A DNA stretch of 64,000 nt from Methylobacterium radiodurans (GCF_003173735.1 NZ_CP029551.1:3062001-3126000), one strand, 5' to 3'; counted from the stretch's first letter, positions 30,392 through 41,947 are shown. Numbers and translations: made by a program. Notes: generated by a model not told the origin, from the sequence alone.

Positions 30392-30677
30392 TGGGATCCC
30401 GCACCCGGCGGCGGATCGCGAGACGCGCCCGTGCCTTGGCCGAAATGCCGCACTGCACGCGCCCCGTCGATCGGGGCGCGGCGGTGCCTGTGCCGGGCCG
30501 CGGCCGCCCTTGCGCGAGCCCCGCGCGGGAGCCGGCCGCCCTGCCAGGACAGTTTCGCGCAGGCGACTGGCGAAGTCGCCTATCGATCTGTAGATTGGCC
30601 CTGCGCGCCGCTCGCGGGCGCGCCGTGCTCCGGGTGGGGCGCGCACCGGCTGCCGTTCAGGGTTCGGTTCGAGAGAG

Positions 30678-31082
30678 ATGATTCAGGTCCCGATGCTGGG
30701 CACCGCTGACGTCACGGCCGGTCGCGTTCCGGCCCCCACCACGGCGATGGCCTCCGGTCCCGGCGGATCCGGCGGCGGCGACGACCGCTCGAACACGGCC
30801 ATCATCACCCGGACCCGGACGCGCACCAAGCGGCCGAGCCTCTATCGGGTTCTGCTCCTCAACGACGACTACACGCCCATGGAGTTCGTGGTCCTCGTCG
30901 TGGAGCGGTTCTTCAACAAATCGCACGAGGACGCCTACCAGATCATGATGCACGTGCATCACAACGGGGTGGGCGAGTGCGGGGTGTTCACCTACGAGGT
31001 CGCGGAGACCAAGGTGACGCAGGTCATGGACTTTGCGCGCAAGCACCAACATCCTCTTCAGTGCGTTATGGAAAAGAAATAG
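30678..31082 (+). CDS. clpS: ClpS adaptor for N-degron substrates
   Basis: 134 aa. The conserved core is [20 protein letters not shown] (NDDYT with the Asp pair and Met that line the N-end-residue pocket), [24 protein letters not shown] and [20 protein letters not shown]. It delivers proteins with Leu, Phe, Tyr or Trp N-termini to ClpA. The first 40 residues are a Gly/Ala/Thr-rich flexible extension, as in other alphaproteobacteria. clpA follows after 21 bp. Confidence 0.95.
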   Translation: MIQVPMLGTADVTAGRVPAPTTAMASGPGGSGGGDDRSNTAIITRTRTRTKRPSLYRVLLLNDDYTPMEFVVLVVERFFNKSHEDAYQIMMHVHHNGVGECGVFTYEVAETKVTQVMDFARKHQHPLQCVMEKK

Positions 31083-31103
31083 GCACCCACACAGAGGCCA
31101 GCT

Positions 31104-33590
<2,487 letters not shown>

Positions 33591-33684
33591 GGCAGCCGGA
33601 CGGCGCCGCGGGGTTTCACCAACCGACCCGCGAGGGTATAGGCGCGGCGGCACGTGAAGGTGCCGCCGCGACGGGAGGGGCTCG

Positions 33685-33951
33685 ATGACCGACGATCTGC
33701 AGGAGGGCCCCCTCGCGCAGACCACCTACGCCCCGGCGCCGAAGAAGCTCACTGCCCGGGAGCAGCGCCGGCGCCGCCGTCAGCGGCGCAAGCGCGGCGA
33801 GGAGGTGCTAGCCTGGGTGCTGGTGCCGGTGATCTGCCTCGGCATCTACTGGGGCGTCGCCGCCGGCTTCGAGATGATGAACACCTCGCCGGGCCAAGTC
33901 TGGGACCAGCTCATGCAGGTCAAGGCGATGATGGAGAAGCGCTCGGGGTGA
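33685..33951 (+). CDS. Small single-pass membrane protein, unknown function
   Basis: 88 aa, good ribosome site GGGAGGGGCTCG. A cytoplasmic, highly basic patch (KKLTAREQRRRRRQRRKRGEE) is followed by one membrane helix (VLAWVLVPVICLGIYWGVAAGF) and a short periplasmic Met-rich tail (QLMQVKAMMEKRSG). The topology is N-in by the positive-inside rule. No family recognised. It is 94 bp downstream of clpA on the same strand. Confidence 0.65.
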   Translation: MTDDLQEGPLAQTTYAPAPKKLTAREQRRRRRQRRKRGEEVLAWVLVPVICLGIYWGVAAGFEMMNTSPGQVWDQLMQVKAMMEKRSG

Positions 33952-33962
33952 GCGCGTCGCGC

Positions 33963-33990
33963 TCCCTCCCCCGCAGAGGGGGGGAAGGGA
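33963..33990. repeat. Short CTCC-type palindrome between convergent genes
   Basis: TCCCTCCCCC-GCAGA-GGGGGGG-AA-GGGA, related to the stems of the repeats at 27546 and 56553-56730. It sits between the small membrane protein gene and the end of egtD. Confidence 0.6.
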
Positions 33991-33999
33991 ACGTCGCGG

Positions 34000-34974
34000 T
34001 CAGCCCAGCCGCAGCGCGTGCACCGAGAACAGCGCCTGCGGGTCGGTCCAGACTTGGACCGGCGCCCAGCCCGCCGAGGCGGCAAGTGCCCGGAAGCTCT
34101 CCACCGTGTACTTGTAGCTGTTCTCGGTGTGGATCGACTCGCCCGCCGCGAAGGCGACCGGGCGACCCGCCACGGCGACGTCCTGCGCGGCGCGGGCGAC
34201 GAGGTGCATCTCGATGCGCGAGGCCTGGTCGTTGAACACGGCCCGGTGCGCGAAGGCGTCGAGGTCGAAAGTGCCGCCGAGCTCCCTGTTGATCCGCGTC
34301 AGCACGTTGCGGTTGAAGGCCGCCGTGACGCCGGCCGCGTCGTCGTAGGCCGCCTCCAGCACCGCGTGGTCCTTCACCAGATCGACGCCGACGACCAGGA
34401 CGGCCCCCGCACCCAGGACGGCACCGAACTGGCGGAGCAGGCGCGCCGCCTCGGCGGGCTCGAAATTGCCGATGGTCGAGCCCGGGAAGAACCCGGCCCG
34501 CGGCGCGTCGCCGAGATCGGCCGGCAGCGAGAAGGGCCGGGTGAAGTCTGCCGCGACAGGCTCGACCCGCAGGACCGGAAAGTCCGCGCGCAGTCCCGCC
34601 GCCTGCGCGTGCAGGAAGCTCTCCGAGACGTCGACCGGCAGGTAGGCCGCGAGGTCGGGCAGGTGGCGCAGGAGGCGGCGCACCTTCACGGTCGAGCCGC
34701 TGCCGAACTCGACGAGCGCGGCGCCCTGGGGGAGGGCGGCGGCGATTGCCGGCCCCTGCGCGTCGAGGATCGCGAGCTCGGTGCGGGTCGGGTAGTACTC
34801 GGGCAGCCGGGTGATCGCCTCGAAGAGGTCCGAGCCGGCGTCGTCGTAGAAGTACTTGGCCGGCAGGGTCTTCTGCGCCTGCGCGAAGCCCTGCAGCACG
34901 TCGTCCAGGAAGCCCTGGGGCTCCGGGGCCTGGGTGACGGGCGTCGCGTTGTCGAAAACGGGCTTGATGGTCAC
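34000..34974 (-). CDS. egtD: L-histidine N-alpha-methyltransferase (ergothioneine biosynthesis)
   Basis: Trimethylates histidine with three SAM to hercynine. Start: GTG 34974 with CCGGAG about 7 nt upstream; a GTG at 35004 also fits the frame but lacks a site. 324 aa, like mycobacterial EgtD. Signatures: LPAKYFYDDAGSDLFEAI (41-54), YYPTRTE, VEFGSGSTVKVRRLL (SAM site), PGSTIGNF, and IHTENSYKYT, which holds the Glu and Ser that bind histidine. It lies 125 bp downstream of egtB on the same strand. No egtA, egtC or egtE accompanies them, consistent with the reduced proteobacterial pathway. Confidence 0.94.
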   Translation of the reverse strand: MTIKPVFDNATPVTQAPEPQGFLDDVLQGFAQAQKTLPAKYFYDDAGSDLFEAITRLPEYYPTRTELAILDAQGPAIAAALPQGAALVEFGSGSTVKVRRLLRHLPDLAAYLPVDVSESFLHAQAAGLRADFPVLRVEPVAADFTRPFSLPADLGDAPRAGFFPGSTIGNFEPAEAARLLRQFGAVLGAGAVLVVGVDLVKDHAVLEAAYDDAAGVTAAFNRNVLTRINRELGGTFDLDAFAHRAVFNDQASRIEMHLVARAAQDVAVAGRPVAFAAGESIHTENSYKYTVESFRALAASAGWAPVQVWTDPQALFSVHALRLG

Positions 34975-35099
34975 GGGACAGGCTCCGGGCTGGCGCGGCC
35001 GCACCGGCGTGGTGCCGGGCGGTCGCGCGAGGAGACGAGGACAACGGCCTGAGGCCGCGCGCCGATCCGGCGGCGACCCGCTTGAGGATCGGCCTTAGG

Positions 35100-36371
35100 T
35101 CAGCCGCGCTGGTTGGCCAGCCGCAGGCCGGTGAACTGCCAGCGCTGGTGCGGGTAGAAGAAGTTGCGGTAGGGTAGCCGGGCGTGGCCCTCCGGCGTGG
35201 CGACGGAGGAGCCGCGCAACACCATCTGGTTGGCCATGAACTTGCCGTTGTACTCGCCGAGCGCGCCCGGCAGCGGCCGGTAGCCCGGATAGGCAACGTA
35301 GGGGCTGCGGGTCCACTGCCAGACGAGGCCGAAGGCGTCGTCGAGGCCGTGGTCGCGCGCCGCCACCTCCCACTCGGCCTCCGTCGGCAGGTCGCGGCCG
35401 GCCCAGCGCGCGTAGGCGTCGGCCTCGTAGTAGCTGATATGGGTGACGGGCTGGTCCGCCTCGACCGGGCGGCGCCCGCCGAGCGTCATCACGCTCCAGC
35501 CCTCGCCCTCCCGCCGCCAGTAGCCCGGCGCCTCCCAGCCCTGCTCTTGCGCGGCGATCCAGCCGTCCGAGAGCCAGAGGTCGGGGCGCTCGTAGCCGCC
35601 GTCCCGCATGAAGGCCTGCCACTGGCCGCAGGTGACCAGCGCCCGGTCCACCGCGCAGGGCAGGATCAGGCTGTCGTGGCGCGGGTGCTCGTTGTCGAAG
35701 GAGAAGCCGTTCCCTTCGTGCCCGACCTGCACGACGGCCCGCGGAAGCTCCACCGTGCCGGGGCGGGCGGTGGCCTGGGGGAAACGCCAGTCCGCGTCGT
35801 AGAGTGCGCCGAGCGGGTTCTGGGCGAAGGCGTGCAGGATGTCGGTGAGGATCAGCTCCTGGTGCTGCTGCTCGTGATAGAGCCCGATCTCCAGGATCGG
35901 CAGCACCGCCTCCAGGGAGCCGGGCGCGGCCTGGCCGAGCAGAGTCTCGATGGCCTGATCGACGTGGCGCCGATAGGCGGCGACCTCATCGGCGTTCGGC
36001 CGGGTGATCAGGCCGCGGGCGATGCGCGGCTGCCGGGGGCCCGCGGCGACGTAGTAGGAATTGAACAGGTAGTGCCAGCGCTCGTCGTGGACGCAATAGC
36101 CCGGCAGGTGCTCGCGCAGCAGGAACTGCTCGAAGAACCACGTCGTGTGCGCCCGGTGCCACTTGGTCGGGCTGGCATCGGCCATCGACTGGATCTGCTG
36201 GTCTTCCGGAGAGAGCGGGGCGGCGCGGCGCTCGGTCTCGGCCCGCACATGGCGGTAGGCGGCGAGCCAGGCGGCGCGGTCGACGGGCCGGACCGTCACG
36301 GCGGGCGGCGGAAAGGCGGCGGGTACGGCTGCGCTCTGCGCCGACGCGCGGGTGGCCGCTGTGGCTGCCAT
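35100..36371 (-). CDS. egtB: Ergothioneine biosynthesis sulfoxide synthase EgtB
   Basis: Iron-dependent oxidative C-S bond formation between hercynine and a thiol donor (gamma-glutamylcysteine or cysteine). ATG 36371 follows GAGGAGAGGAATGCC. 423 aa. The N-terminal DinB-like domain carries the iron ligands: the H72/H75 pair in KWHRAHTTWFFEQF and H166-x3-H170 in LYHEQQHQELILTD. The C-terminal FGE-sulfatase/C-type-lectin-like domain follows (HISYYEADAYARWAG, LPTEAEWEVAARD, VLRGSSVATP). Whether the donor is cysteine or gamma-glutamylcysteine cannot be told. First gene of egtB-egtD. Confidence 0.94.
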   Translation of the reverse strand: MAATAATRASAQSAAVPAAFPPPAVTVRPVDRAAWLAAYRHVRAETERRAAPLSPEDQQIQSMADASPTKWHRAHTTWFFEQFLLREHLPGYCVHDERWHYLFNSYYVAAGPRQPRIARGLITRPNADEVAAYRRHVDQAIETLLGQAAPGSLEAVLPILEIGLYHEQQHQELILTDILHAFAQNPLGALYDADWRFPQATARPGTVELPRAVVQVGHEGNGFSFDNEHPRHDSLILPCAVDRALVTCGQWQAFMRDGGYERPDLWLSDGWIAAQEQGWEAPGYWRREGEGWSVMTLGGRRPVEADQPVTHISYYEADAYARWAGRDLPTEAEWEVAARDHGLDDAFGLVWQWTRSPYVAYPGYRPLPGALGEYNGKFMANQMVLRGSSVATPEGHARLPYRNFFYPHQRWQFTGLRLANQRG

Positions 36372-36440
36372 GGCATTCCTCTCCTCGACCGGGGCCCCAG
36401 GAAAACACTCTGCTCCCGGGACGGCATCCGAGGAGGAGAT

Positions 36441-36566
36441 ATGGCCAAGCGCGCGACCGGCAACGCGGGCGCGGCGATTCTGCCGCAGCCGGCCCGAAAG
36501 CGGCGTGCGAGGCGCCAGCGGGCCGCGCGGGCAGGCGGGCGCGGAGCCTTTTTCCGGCCTCAGTGA
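36441..36566 (+). CDS. Short basic peptide gene, unknown function
   Basis: 41 codons from ATG 36441, with a near-ideal ribosome site AGGAGGAGAT directly upstream. The product starts MAKRATGNAGAAILPQPA, continues Arg/Lys-rich (KRRARRQRAARAGGRG) and ends AFFRPQ. It is divergent from egtB (70 bp between starts) and precedes murI. Support is the ribosome site and the frame only; a nucleic-acid-binding peptide or a leader peptide are possibilities. I recognise no family. Confidence 0.5.
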   Translation: MAKRATGNAGAAILPQPARKRRARRQRAARAGGRGAFFRPQ

Positions 36567-36624
36567 GAGTGCCTTAACCCTCGGGGCTGACACTACCCTC
36601 CTTCAGCGCGGGGTATCGCGACGT

Positions 36625-37497
36625 ATGCGGATCGATCTCATGGCCGGGGCGAGCCTGTCCGTCGCCGCCCGTGCGGCGCCCGTCGAGCCTCACATCCTCG
36701 TGTTCGACTCCGGTCTCGGCGGCCTCACGGTGCTGGAAGCGGTGCGCCGCGCCCGGCCGGACGCCCGCTACGTCTACGCCGCTGACGACGCCGCCTTCCC
36801 GTACGGACGCCTCGGCGAGGCGACGCTCGTCGCCCGGGTGCTCGCCGTGATGGAGCGGCTGATCGCGGTGCATCACCCGGATCTCGTGGTGATCGCCTGC
36901 AACACGGCCTCGACGCTCGTGCTGCCGGCTCTGCGCCAGCGCTTCACCACGCCCTTCGTCGGGGTCGTTCCGCCGATCAAGCCCGCCGCCGAGACGACCC
37001 GCTCGGGCCTCGTCTCCCTGCTGGCCACGCCCGGCACGGTGGCGCGCTCCTACACGCGCGACCTGATCGCCACCTACGCGAACACCTGCCGCGTGGCGCT
37101 CGTGGGCTCGCCGAACCTCGCGAACTACGCCGAGGCCGAACTGTCGGGCGCGCCCGTGCCGGACACGGCCCTCGCCGCGGAGATCGCGCCCTGCTTCGTC
37201 ACCGCGGAGGACGGGCGGCGCACGGACGTGGTCTGCCTCGCCTGCACCCATTACCCGCTGCTCCGCGCCCGCTTCGAGCGCCTCGCCCCCTGGCCGGTCA
37301 CCTGGATCGACCCGGCGCCCGCGATCGCCCGGCGAGTGACGCAGCTTCTCGGCTCCGGCCCCGCGGGCGCGGAGCCCGGGCCGGTACTCGCCGCCTTCAC
37401 GGGTCAGTCCCCGGCCCTGGCCCTGCGCGCCTCGCTCGACGCCCGCGGCGTCACCGAGATCGGCGTCGAGGCGATGCCGGTCGCGCTGCAATCCTGA
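36625..37497 (+). CDS. murI: Glutamate racemase
   Basis: Interconverts L- and D-glutamate for peptidoglycan. 290 aa from ATG 36625 (an ATG at 36640 is also possible). Catalytic Cys92 in VIACNTAST and Cys207 in CLACTHYPLL are both present, with D28-S29 in FDSGLGGLTVLE and the YAADDAAFPYG substrate loop. Alphaproteobacterial MurI proteins share the SGLVSLLATPGTVARSYT block. It lies 127 bp upstream of ruvB on the same strand. Confidence 0.94.
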   Translation: MRIDLMAGASLSVAARAAPVEPHILVFDSGLGGLTVLEAVRRARPDARYVYAADDAAFPYGRLGEATLVARVLAVMERLIAVHHPDLVVIACNTASTLVLPALRQRFTTPFVGVVPPIKPAAETTRSGLVSLLATPGTVARSYTRDLIATYANTCRVALVGSPNLANYAEAELSGAPVPDTALAAEIAPCFVTAEDGRRTDVVCLACTHYPLLRARFERLAPWPVTWIDPAPAIARRVTQLLGSGPAGAEPGPVLAAFTGQSPALALRASLDARGVTEIGVEAMPVALQS

Positions 37498-37624
37498 CGC
37501 GCGGTCCCGGCACCGGGCCTCCCGGCCTTTGGGCGCTTGAGCCGCCGGCCCCTCAGCGCGTAGTCAGGTCCGGCGGCCGAGCGCGCGTCCGGCGCGGAGC
37601 CGGGCCGGGCCGCGAGCAGGATCG

Positions 37625-38749
37625 ATGAGAAAGCCGAGAGCCCCGCGCAAGCCGTCCGCCCAGTCGTCGGCCAAGCCATCGACCATGCCGTCCGCGGCCC
37701 CGGCCGCCGGCAACCCGATCCTCAGCCCGGAACGGCGCCCGGACGACCCGGAGCAGAGCATCCGTCCTCTGTCGCTGGCGGAGTTCGTCGGCCAGCGGGC
37801 GGCGCGGGCCAACATGCAGATCTTCATCGAGGCCGCCCGCAAGACGGGCCAGGCCCTCGACCACGTGCTCTTCGTCGGGCCCCCCGGCCTCGGCAAGACA
37901 ACCCTCGCCCAGATCGTCGCCCGCGAGCTCGGCGTGAACTTCCGCTCCACCTCCGGCCCCGTCATCGCCAAGGCCGGCGATCTGGCCGCACAGCTCACCA
38001 ACCTCGACGAGCGCGACGTCCTGTTCATCGACGAGATCCACCGCCTCAACCCGGCGGTGGAGGAGATCCTCTACCCGGCCATGGAGGACTACCAGCTCGA
38101 CCTGATCATCGGCGAGGGGCCGGCCGCCCGCTCGGTCAAGATCGACCTGCCGAAGTTCACGCTTGTCGGCGCCACCACCCGGGCGGGCCTGCTCACCACG
38201 CCGTTGCGCGACCGCTTCGGCATCCCGATCCGGCTGGCCTTCTACGATGTGGACGAGCTGCAGCTCATCGTGGAGCGGGGCGCGCGGGTCCTGGGGCTCG
38301 GCATGTCGGCGGAGGGCGCCAACGAGATCGCCCGGCGGGCACGCGGCACGCCGCGGATCGCGGGCCGGCTGCTGCGGCGGGTGCGCGACTTCGCGGTGGT
38401 GGCCGAGGAGCCGGTGGTGACGCGCACCCTCGCCGACCGGGCGCTGCAACTCCTCGACGTGGACGCGATCGGCCTCGACGTGATGGACCGCAAGTACCTG
38501 AGCCTGATCGCGGGCTCGTTCGGGGGCGGGCCGGTGGGCATCGAGACGATCGCGGCCGCGCTCTCCGAGCCGCGCGACGCGATCGAGGACATCATCGAGC
38601 CCTACCTGATCCAGCAGGGCTTCGTGCAGCGCACCCCCCGCGGCCGCGTCCTCACCGCCCGGGCCTTCCAGCACATGGGGCTGCCCGCTCCCCGCACCGA
38701 CCCGAGCCGACAGCCGGGCCTGTTCCCGGACGACGGCGCGGATGCCTGA
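37625..38749 (+). CDS. ruvB: Holliday junction branch migration ATPase RuvB
   Basis: 374 aa. Start ATG 37625 after AGCAGGATCG adds a basic, Ser/Pro-rich N-terminal extension ([20 protein letters not shown]) to the usual RuvB beginning. Walker A GPPGLGKT (85-92), Walker [10 protein letters not shown], sensor 1 GATTRAGLL and the C-terminal winged helix ([22 protein letters not shown]) are intact. ruvA and ruvC are not adjacent, unlike the usual ruvCAB cluster; the gene follows murI. The metallophosphoesterase gene overlaps its last 8 bp. Confidence 0.95.
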   Translation: MRKPRAPRKPSAQSSAKPSTMPSAAPAAGNPILSPERRPDDPEQSIRPLSLAEFVGQRAARANMQIFIEAARKTGQALDHVLFVGPPGLGKTTLAQIVARELGVNFRSTSGPVIAKAGDLAAQLTNLDERDVLFIDEIHRLNPAVEEILYPAMEDYQLDLIIGEGPAARSVKIDLPKFTLVGATTRAGLLTTPLRDRFGIPIRLAFYDVDELQLIVERGARVLGLGMSAEGANEIARRARGTPRIAGRLLRRVRDFAVVAEEPVVTRTLADRALQLLDVDAIGLDVMDRKYLSLIAGSFGGGPVGIETIAAALSEPRDAIEDIIEPYLIQQGFVQRTPRGRVLTARAFQHMGLPAPRTDPSRQPGLFPDDGADA

Positions 38750-39686
38750 CCGGCGCCGCGCCGTCACGGTCACGCGGCGGACGGTCCTGCTGGGCCTCGG
38801 CGGCACCGCGCTCGCCGGGACCGGCACGGCGGCCTATGCGGTCGGGATCGAGCCGCGCCGGATCGTCGTCACACGCTACCGCATTCGCACGCGCGCGCCC
38901 TGGCCGGCCGGGCGGCGGCTGCGCATCGTCGCGCTCTCCGACATCCACGCCTGCGAGCCCTGGATGCCGCTCGCGCAGATCGCCGAGATCGTCGCGGTCG
39001 CCAACGGGCTCGGCGGCGACGTGATCGTGCTCACCGGCGACTACGTCGCGGGCATGAAGCTCGTCACGGACACCATCGACGCGGCGCGCTGGGCCCCGGT
39101 GCTCGGGGGCCTGCGCGCCCCGCTCGGCACCTTCGCGGTGCTGGGCAATCACGACTGGTGGGAGGACCGGACGGCGCAGCGGCGCGGGCACGGCCCGACC
39201 ATCGCGGGCCGGGCGCTGGAGGAGGCGGGCATCCGCGTCTTGGAGAACGCGGTGCAGCCGCTCGATCTCGGCGGCGCGACGGTCTGGCTCGCTGGGCTCG
39301 GCGACCAGATCGCGCTGCTCCCGGCGCGCCGACGCGACCCCACCCTCCGCCCCGGCGTGGACGACCTGGCCGGAACGCTCGCGCAGATCCCGGCGGACGC
39401 GCCCGCGATCCTGCTCGCGCACGAGCCCGACATCTTCCCGAAGGTGCCGCCACGGGTCGCGCTCACCCTGTCCGGCCACACCCATGGTGGCCAAGTGCGT
39501 CCCTTCGGACGTCCGATCATCGTGCCCTCGCGCTACGGCACGCGCTACGCCTACGGGCATGTCCGCGAGCAGACCGACCTAGTGGTCTCGGGCGGACTCG
39601 GCATGAGCGGGCTGCCGGTACGGTTCGGTATTCCGCCCGAGATCGTCGTGGTCGAGTTGGAGGCGGAGGCGCCAACCGCCGGCTAG
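38742..39686 (+). CDS. Metallophosphoesterase with N-terminal membrane/Tat-like leader
   Basis: 314 aa, YaeI-like. Residues 9-35 ([20 protein letters not shown]) form a twin-arginine-like or membrane-anchoring leader. The phosphoesterase metal ligands are D67-x-H69 (LSDIHA), D100 (LTGDYV), N136-H137 (LGNHDWW), H in LLAHEPD and SGHTHGGQ. Two-metal calcineurin-like hydrolase facing the periplasm; relatives include lipid-X pyrophosphatase-like enzymes, but the substrate is open. It overlaps the end of ruvB by 8 bp. Confidence 0.88.
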   Translation: MPDRRRAVTVTRRTVLLGLGGTALAGTGTAAYAVGIEPRRIVVTRYRIRTRAPWPAGRRLRIVALSDIHACEPWMPLAQIAEIVAVANGLGGDVIVLTGDYVAGMKLVTDTIDAARWAPVLGGLRAPLGTFAVLGNHDWWEDRTAQRRGHGPTIAGRALEEAGIRVLENAVQPLDLGGATVWLAGLGDQIALLPARRRDPTLRPGVDDLAGTLAQIPADAPAILLAHEPDIFPKVPPRVALTLSGHTHGGQVRPFGRPIIVPSRYGTRYAYGHVREQTDLVVSGGLGMSGLPVRFGIPPEIVVVELEAEAPTAG

Positions 39687-39715
39687 ATATGCATTATACG
39701 CATGTCTGATAGCTG

Positions 39716-39837
39716 TCTTGGGACCTGACGACAGGCCAAATTGGAAAGGCGGATCTCCCTCCAGCCACCGGCTCGAAAGGTTCATTCACCTACCAAGTCA
39801 TTGTTGGAAAACAATTTTTTTCGCCGCTGTCCCAAGA
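39716..39837. mobile_element. MITE-like AT-richer segment with inverted ends (tentative)
   Basis: Bounded by TCTTGGGAC (39716-39724) and its exact reverse complement GTCCCAAGA (39829-39837), 122 bp overall, clearly less GC-rich than its surroundings. It carries ATTGTT-GGAA-AACAAT followed by six T (39800-39821). No transposase, and no clear target duplication at the ends. The gap 39687-39993 contains nothing else except the candidate promoter below. Confidence 0.45.
39800..39821 (+). terminator. Terminator-like hairpin with T-tract
   Basis: Perfect 6-bp AT-rich stem, GGAA tetraloop, TTTTTT. May end the metallophosphoesterase transcript or a short RNA made from the AT-rich segment. The stem is weak for termination on its own. 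Confidence 0.5.
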
Positions 39838-39892
39838 GTGAAGGGCGGCTCACGGCTCGCCCAATCCTGTGATCACAGACTTGTGGGCATGC

Positions 39893-39917
39893 GGAACAGG
39901 ACTGCACTGCACAAGTT
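39893..39917 (+). promoter_or_regulatory. Possible EcfG-type stress promoter for the DUF4142 gene
   Basis: GGAAC (39893-39897), 16 bp, AGTT (39914-39917): one mismatch in the -10 of GGAAC-N16-CGTT. It lies 76 bp before the ATG at 39994. DUF4142 genes are frequent members of general stress regulons. Confidence 0.4.
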
Positions 39918-39993
39918 GACGGCGCGACCGTGCTCTCTGGGAGCACCGGCAGAACGAACGATTTCCAGCACGATCTTCGAGGAAGTACCCGTC

Positions 39994-40710
39994 ATGAAGA
40001 CGACCGTCCTGGCCGCCCTCGGCCTGTCCGTTGCCGCCATCGCCACCCCGGCCCTCGCGCAGGACGCTCTGCCGCTGCGCATCGGCGCCGACGCCCCGAT
40101 CGGCGCCGCCGGAACCTCGACGCCCGCGTTCCGCACCGAGGCCCTGCGCTCGGACGCCGCCAGCATCGAGGCCAGCCGCATCGCCCTGGAGCGCTCCCGC
40201 AACCCGCGCGTGCGCAACTACGCCAACCGCGTCCTGGTCGAGCGTGAGGCCACCACCAAGGCGCTCCTGCCGGAGGGCACCTCGCTGAGCGCGACCGGCC
40301 GCGTCGTCTCCGACCGCCAGGGCATCCCAACCCGTCTCGACAACCCGCTCGGCGTGGTGCTGGCCCCCGTGACGATCGCCGCCAACCTCGGCACCAACAT
40401 CGTCGGCGGCGTGCTCGGCGGCGTCGGCATCGTGGACAACAGCCCGGCCGAGGCCGGCCGCCGCGTCGCGCTCGGCCCGAACGGCCAGGAGCGCATCGCC
40501 CGCCTGCAGGCGGCCCGCAACAGCCGCGAGTTCGACCGCACCTACATCAGCCAGCAGGCCCGGTCGGACGCCCGCACGCTCGCGCTCTACCAGACCTACG
40601 CCCGCAACGGCGACAGCAATGCCGGCCGCACCTTCGCCAACGAGGCGCTGCCCTTCATCGCCGACGAGCACGCCCACTCGGCAAGCCTGGCCGGCCGCAT
40701 CGGCGGCTGA
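39994..40710 (+). CDS. Exported DUF4142 (ferritin-like) protein
   Basis: 238 aa. GAGGAAG precedes the ATG. Signal peptide MKTTVLAALGLSVAAIATPALAQ. Mature parts match DUF4142: AFRTEALRSDAASIEASRIALE and NPRVRNYANRVLVEREATTKALL, then FDRTYISQQARSDARTLALYQTYARNG and ALPFIADEHAHSASL. A Gly/Ile/Val-rich insert (VVLAPVTIAANLGTNIVGGVLGGVG) splits the domain and could be membrane-interacting. Two four-helix-like halves are predicted in the periplasm. Function of the family is unsettled; stress and envelope roles are suggested. A hairpin at 40733-40758 follows. Confidence 0.85.
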   Translation: MKTTVLAALGLSVAAIATPALAQDALPLRIGADAPIGAAGTSTPAFRTEALRSDAASIEASRIALERSRNPRVRNYANRVLVEREATTKALLPEGTSLSATGRVVSDRQGIPTRLDNPLGVVLAPVTIAANLGTNIVGGVLGGVGIVDNSPAEAGRRVALGPNGQERIARLQAARNSREFDRTYISQQARSDARTLALYQTYARNGDSNAGRTFANEALPFIADEHAHSASLAGRIGG

Positions 40711-40732
40711 GCGGCGCGCGCCGCACCAGGCA

Positions 40733-40760
40733 GGGCCGTCCCCGAAAGGGGGCGGCCCTT
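40733..40760 (+). terminator. Hairpin downstream of the DUF4142 gene
   Basis: GGGCCGTCCCC-GAAA-GGGGGCGGCCC followed by TTGCCGTTT. It lies between convergent genes (the DUF4142 gene and panE). Confidence 0.65.
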
Positions 40761-40766
40761 GCCGTT

Positions 40767-41777
40767 TCAGGCGGGCTGGACGACGAGCCGGCCGCCCTGC
40801 GTCTCCAGGCTCCGGGCAAGGAGCCGCATCAGGGCGTAGACCGCATCGATATGCGGGGTCGGCGTGTCGGTGATCCGGCCGAGCTCGATCACCGAGCCGA
40901 CCAGCGCCTCCAGCTCGATCGCCCGGCCCGCTTCGACATCCTGCAGCATCGAGGTCTTGTGCGCGCCGACCTTCTCGGCCCCCGCGATGCGCCGATCGAT
41001 ATCGACCCGGAAGGTGGCGCCGAGCGCGGTCGCGATCGCCTGCGCCTCCAGCATCATCGCGCGCGCCAGCGCACGGGTCTCCGGGAACCGGCAGATGTCG
41101 ACGAGCGTCGCGTGGGTCAGGGCCGAGATCGGGTTGAAGCTGAGGTTGCCCCAGAGCTTGAGCCAGATCTCCGAGCGGATGTCGGCGCTCACCGGCGCCT
41201 TGAAGCCCGCGTGGCCGAGCCGCTCCGAGAGCGCTTGCGCCCGCGCGCTCATCGAGCCGTCGGGCTCGCCCAGCGTGTAGCGGTTGCCCTCCACCACGCG
41301 GACCACGCCCGGCTTCTCGAGGATCGCGGCGGGGTAGACCACGGAGCCGATCACCCGCGCGGCGTCGATGTGGCGGGCGATCTGGCCGCCCGGATCCGAG
41401 TTCTCGACCTGCCGGCCCGCCTGCGGCCCGTCGTAGCCGTGCAGGAAGTACCACCACGGGATCCCGTTCTGCAGGGTCACGATCGCGGTGTCGGGCCCCA
41501 TCAGATGTCGGAGGTCGGCCGCTATCGGCCCGACCTGATGCGCCTTCACGGTGAGGAGCACGGTGTCGTGCACCCCCGCCTCCTGCATCGACCGCACGGC
41601 ACGCACGTCCCGGGCATGGACCTCCGAGCCGTCCTCCTCGATCAGCCGCATGCCGCCCGCCTGGATCGCCTCCAGGTTCGCGCCGCGCGCGATGAAGGTG
41701 ACCCGCTCGCCCGCGGCAGCGAGCTTGACGCCGAGTTGCCCGCCGATGGCGCCTGCGCCGACGATCGCGATGCTCAT
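40767..41777 (-). CDS. panE: Ketopantoate reductase family protein (2-dehydropantoate 2-reductase)
   Basis: 336 aa. NADPH-dependent reduction of 2-dehydropantoate to pantoate, for pantothenate and CoA. ATG 41777 starts MSIAIVGAGAIGG with the dinucleotide-binding motif GAGAIGG (7-13) at the very N-terminus. Further signatures: LLTVKAHQV (catalytic-site Lys region), TLQNGIPWW, SEIWLKLWGNLSFNPISALT and DVEAGRAIELEALVGSVIELG. The VEAGRAIE block fits ApbA/PanE well. Paralogues acting on other 2-oxo acids exist, so the physiological substrate is inferred. Confidence 0.88.
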   Translation of the reverse strand: MSIAIVGAGAIGGQLGVKLAAAGERVTFIARGANLEAIQAGGMRLIEEDGSEVHARDVRAVRSMQEAGVHDTVLLTVKAHQVGPIAADLRHLMGPDTAIVTLQNGIPWWYFLHGYDGPQAGRQVENSDPGGQIARHIDAARVIGSVVYPAAILEKPGVVRVVEGNRYTLGEPDGSMSARAQALSERLGHAGFKAPVSADIRSEIWLKLWGNLSFNPISALTHATLVDICRFPETRALARAMMLEAQAIATALGATFRVDIDRRIAGAEKVGAHKTSMLQDVEAGRAIELEALVGSVIELGRITDTPTPHIDAVYALMRLLARSLETQGGRLVVQPA

Positions 41778-41922
41778 CCGTTCCATCCGTGCGCGCCGCT
41801 GGCATACGGCATACACAGAGCCTGCCCGAAAGCTGTCTTGCCGTCTTCAGCAAAGAATTCGCGGGCCCGTCAAAAAAACTTCACCGCTCACGGATCGGTG
41901 TGCGCGGTGGCACGCAGGGATC

Positions 41923-41947
41923 GGAACAAGGAGGGGGCTTGGCCGTT
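41923..41947 (+). promoter_or_regulatory. EcfG-type general stress promoter
   Basis: GGAAC (41923-41927), 16 bp, CGTT (41944-41947): exact match to the PhyR-NepR-EcfG promoter of alphaproteobacteria. It lies 73 bp before the CsbD-family gene at 42021, an expected regulon member. Confidence 0.8.
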
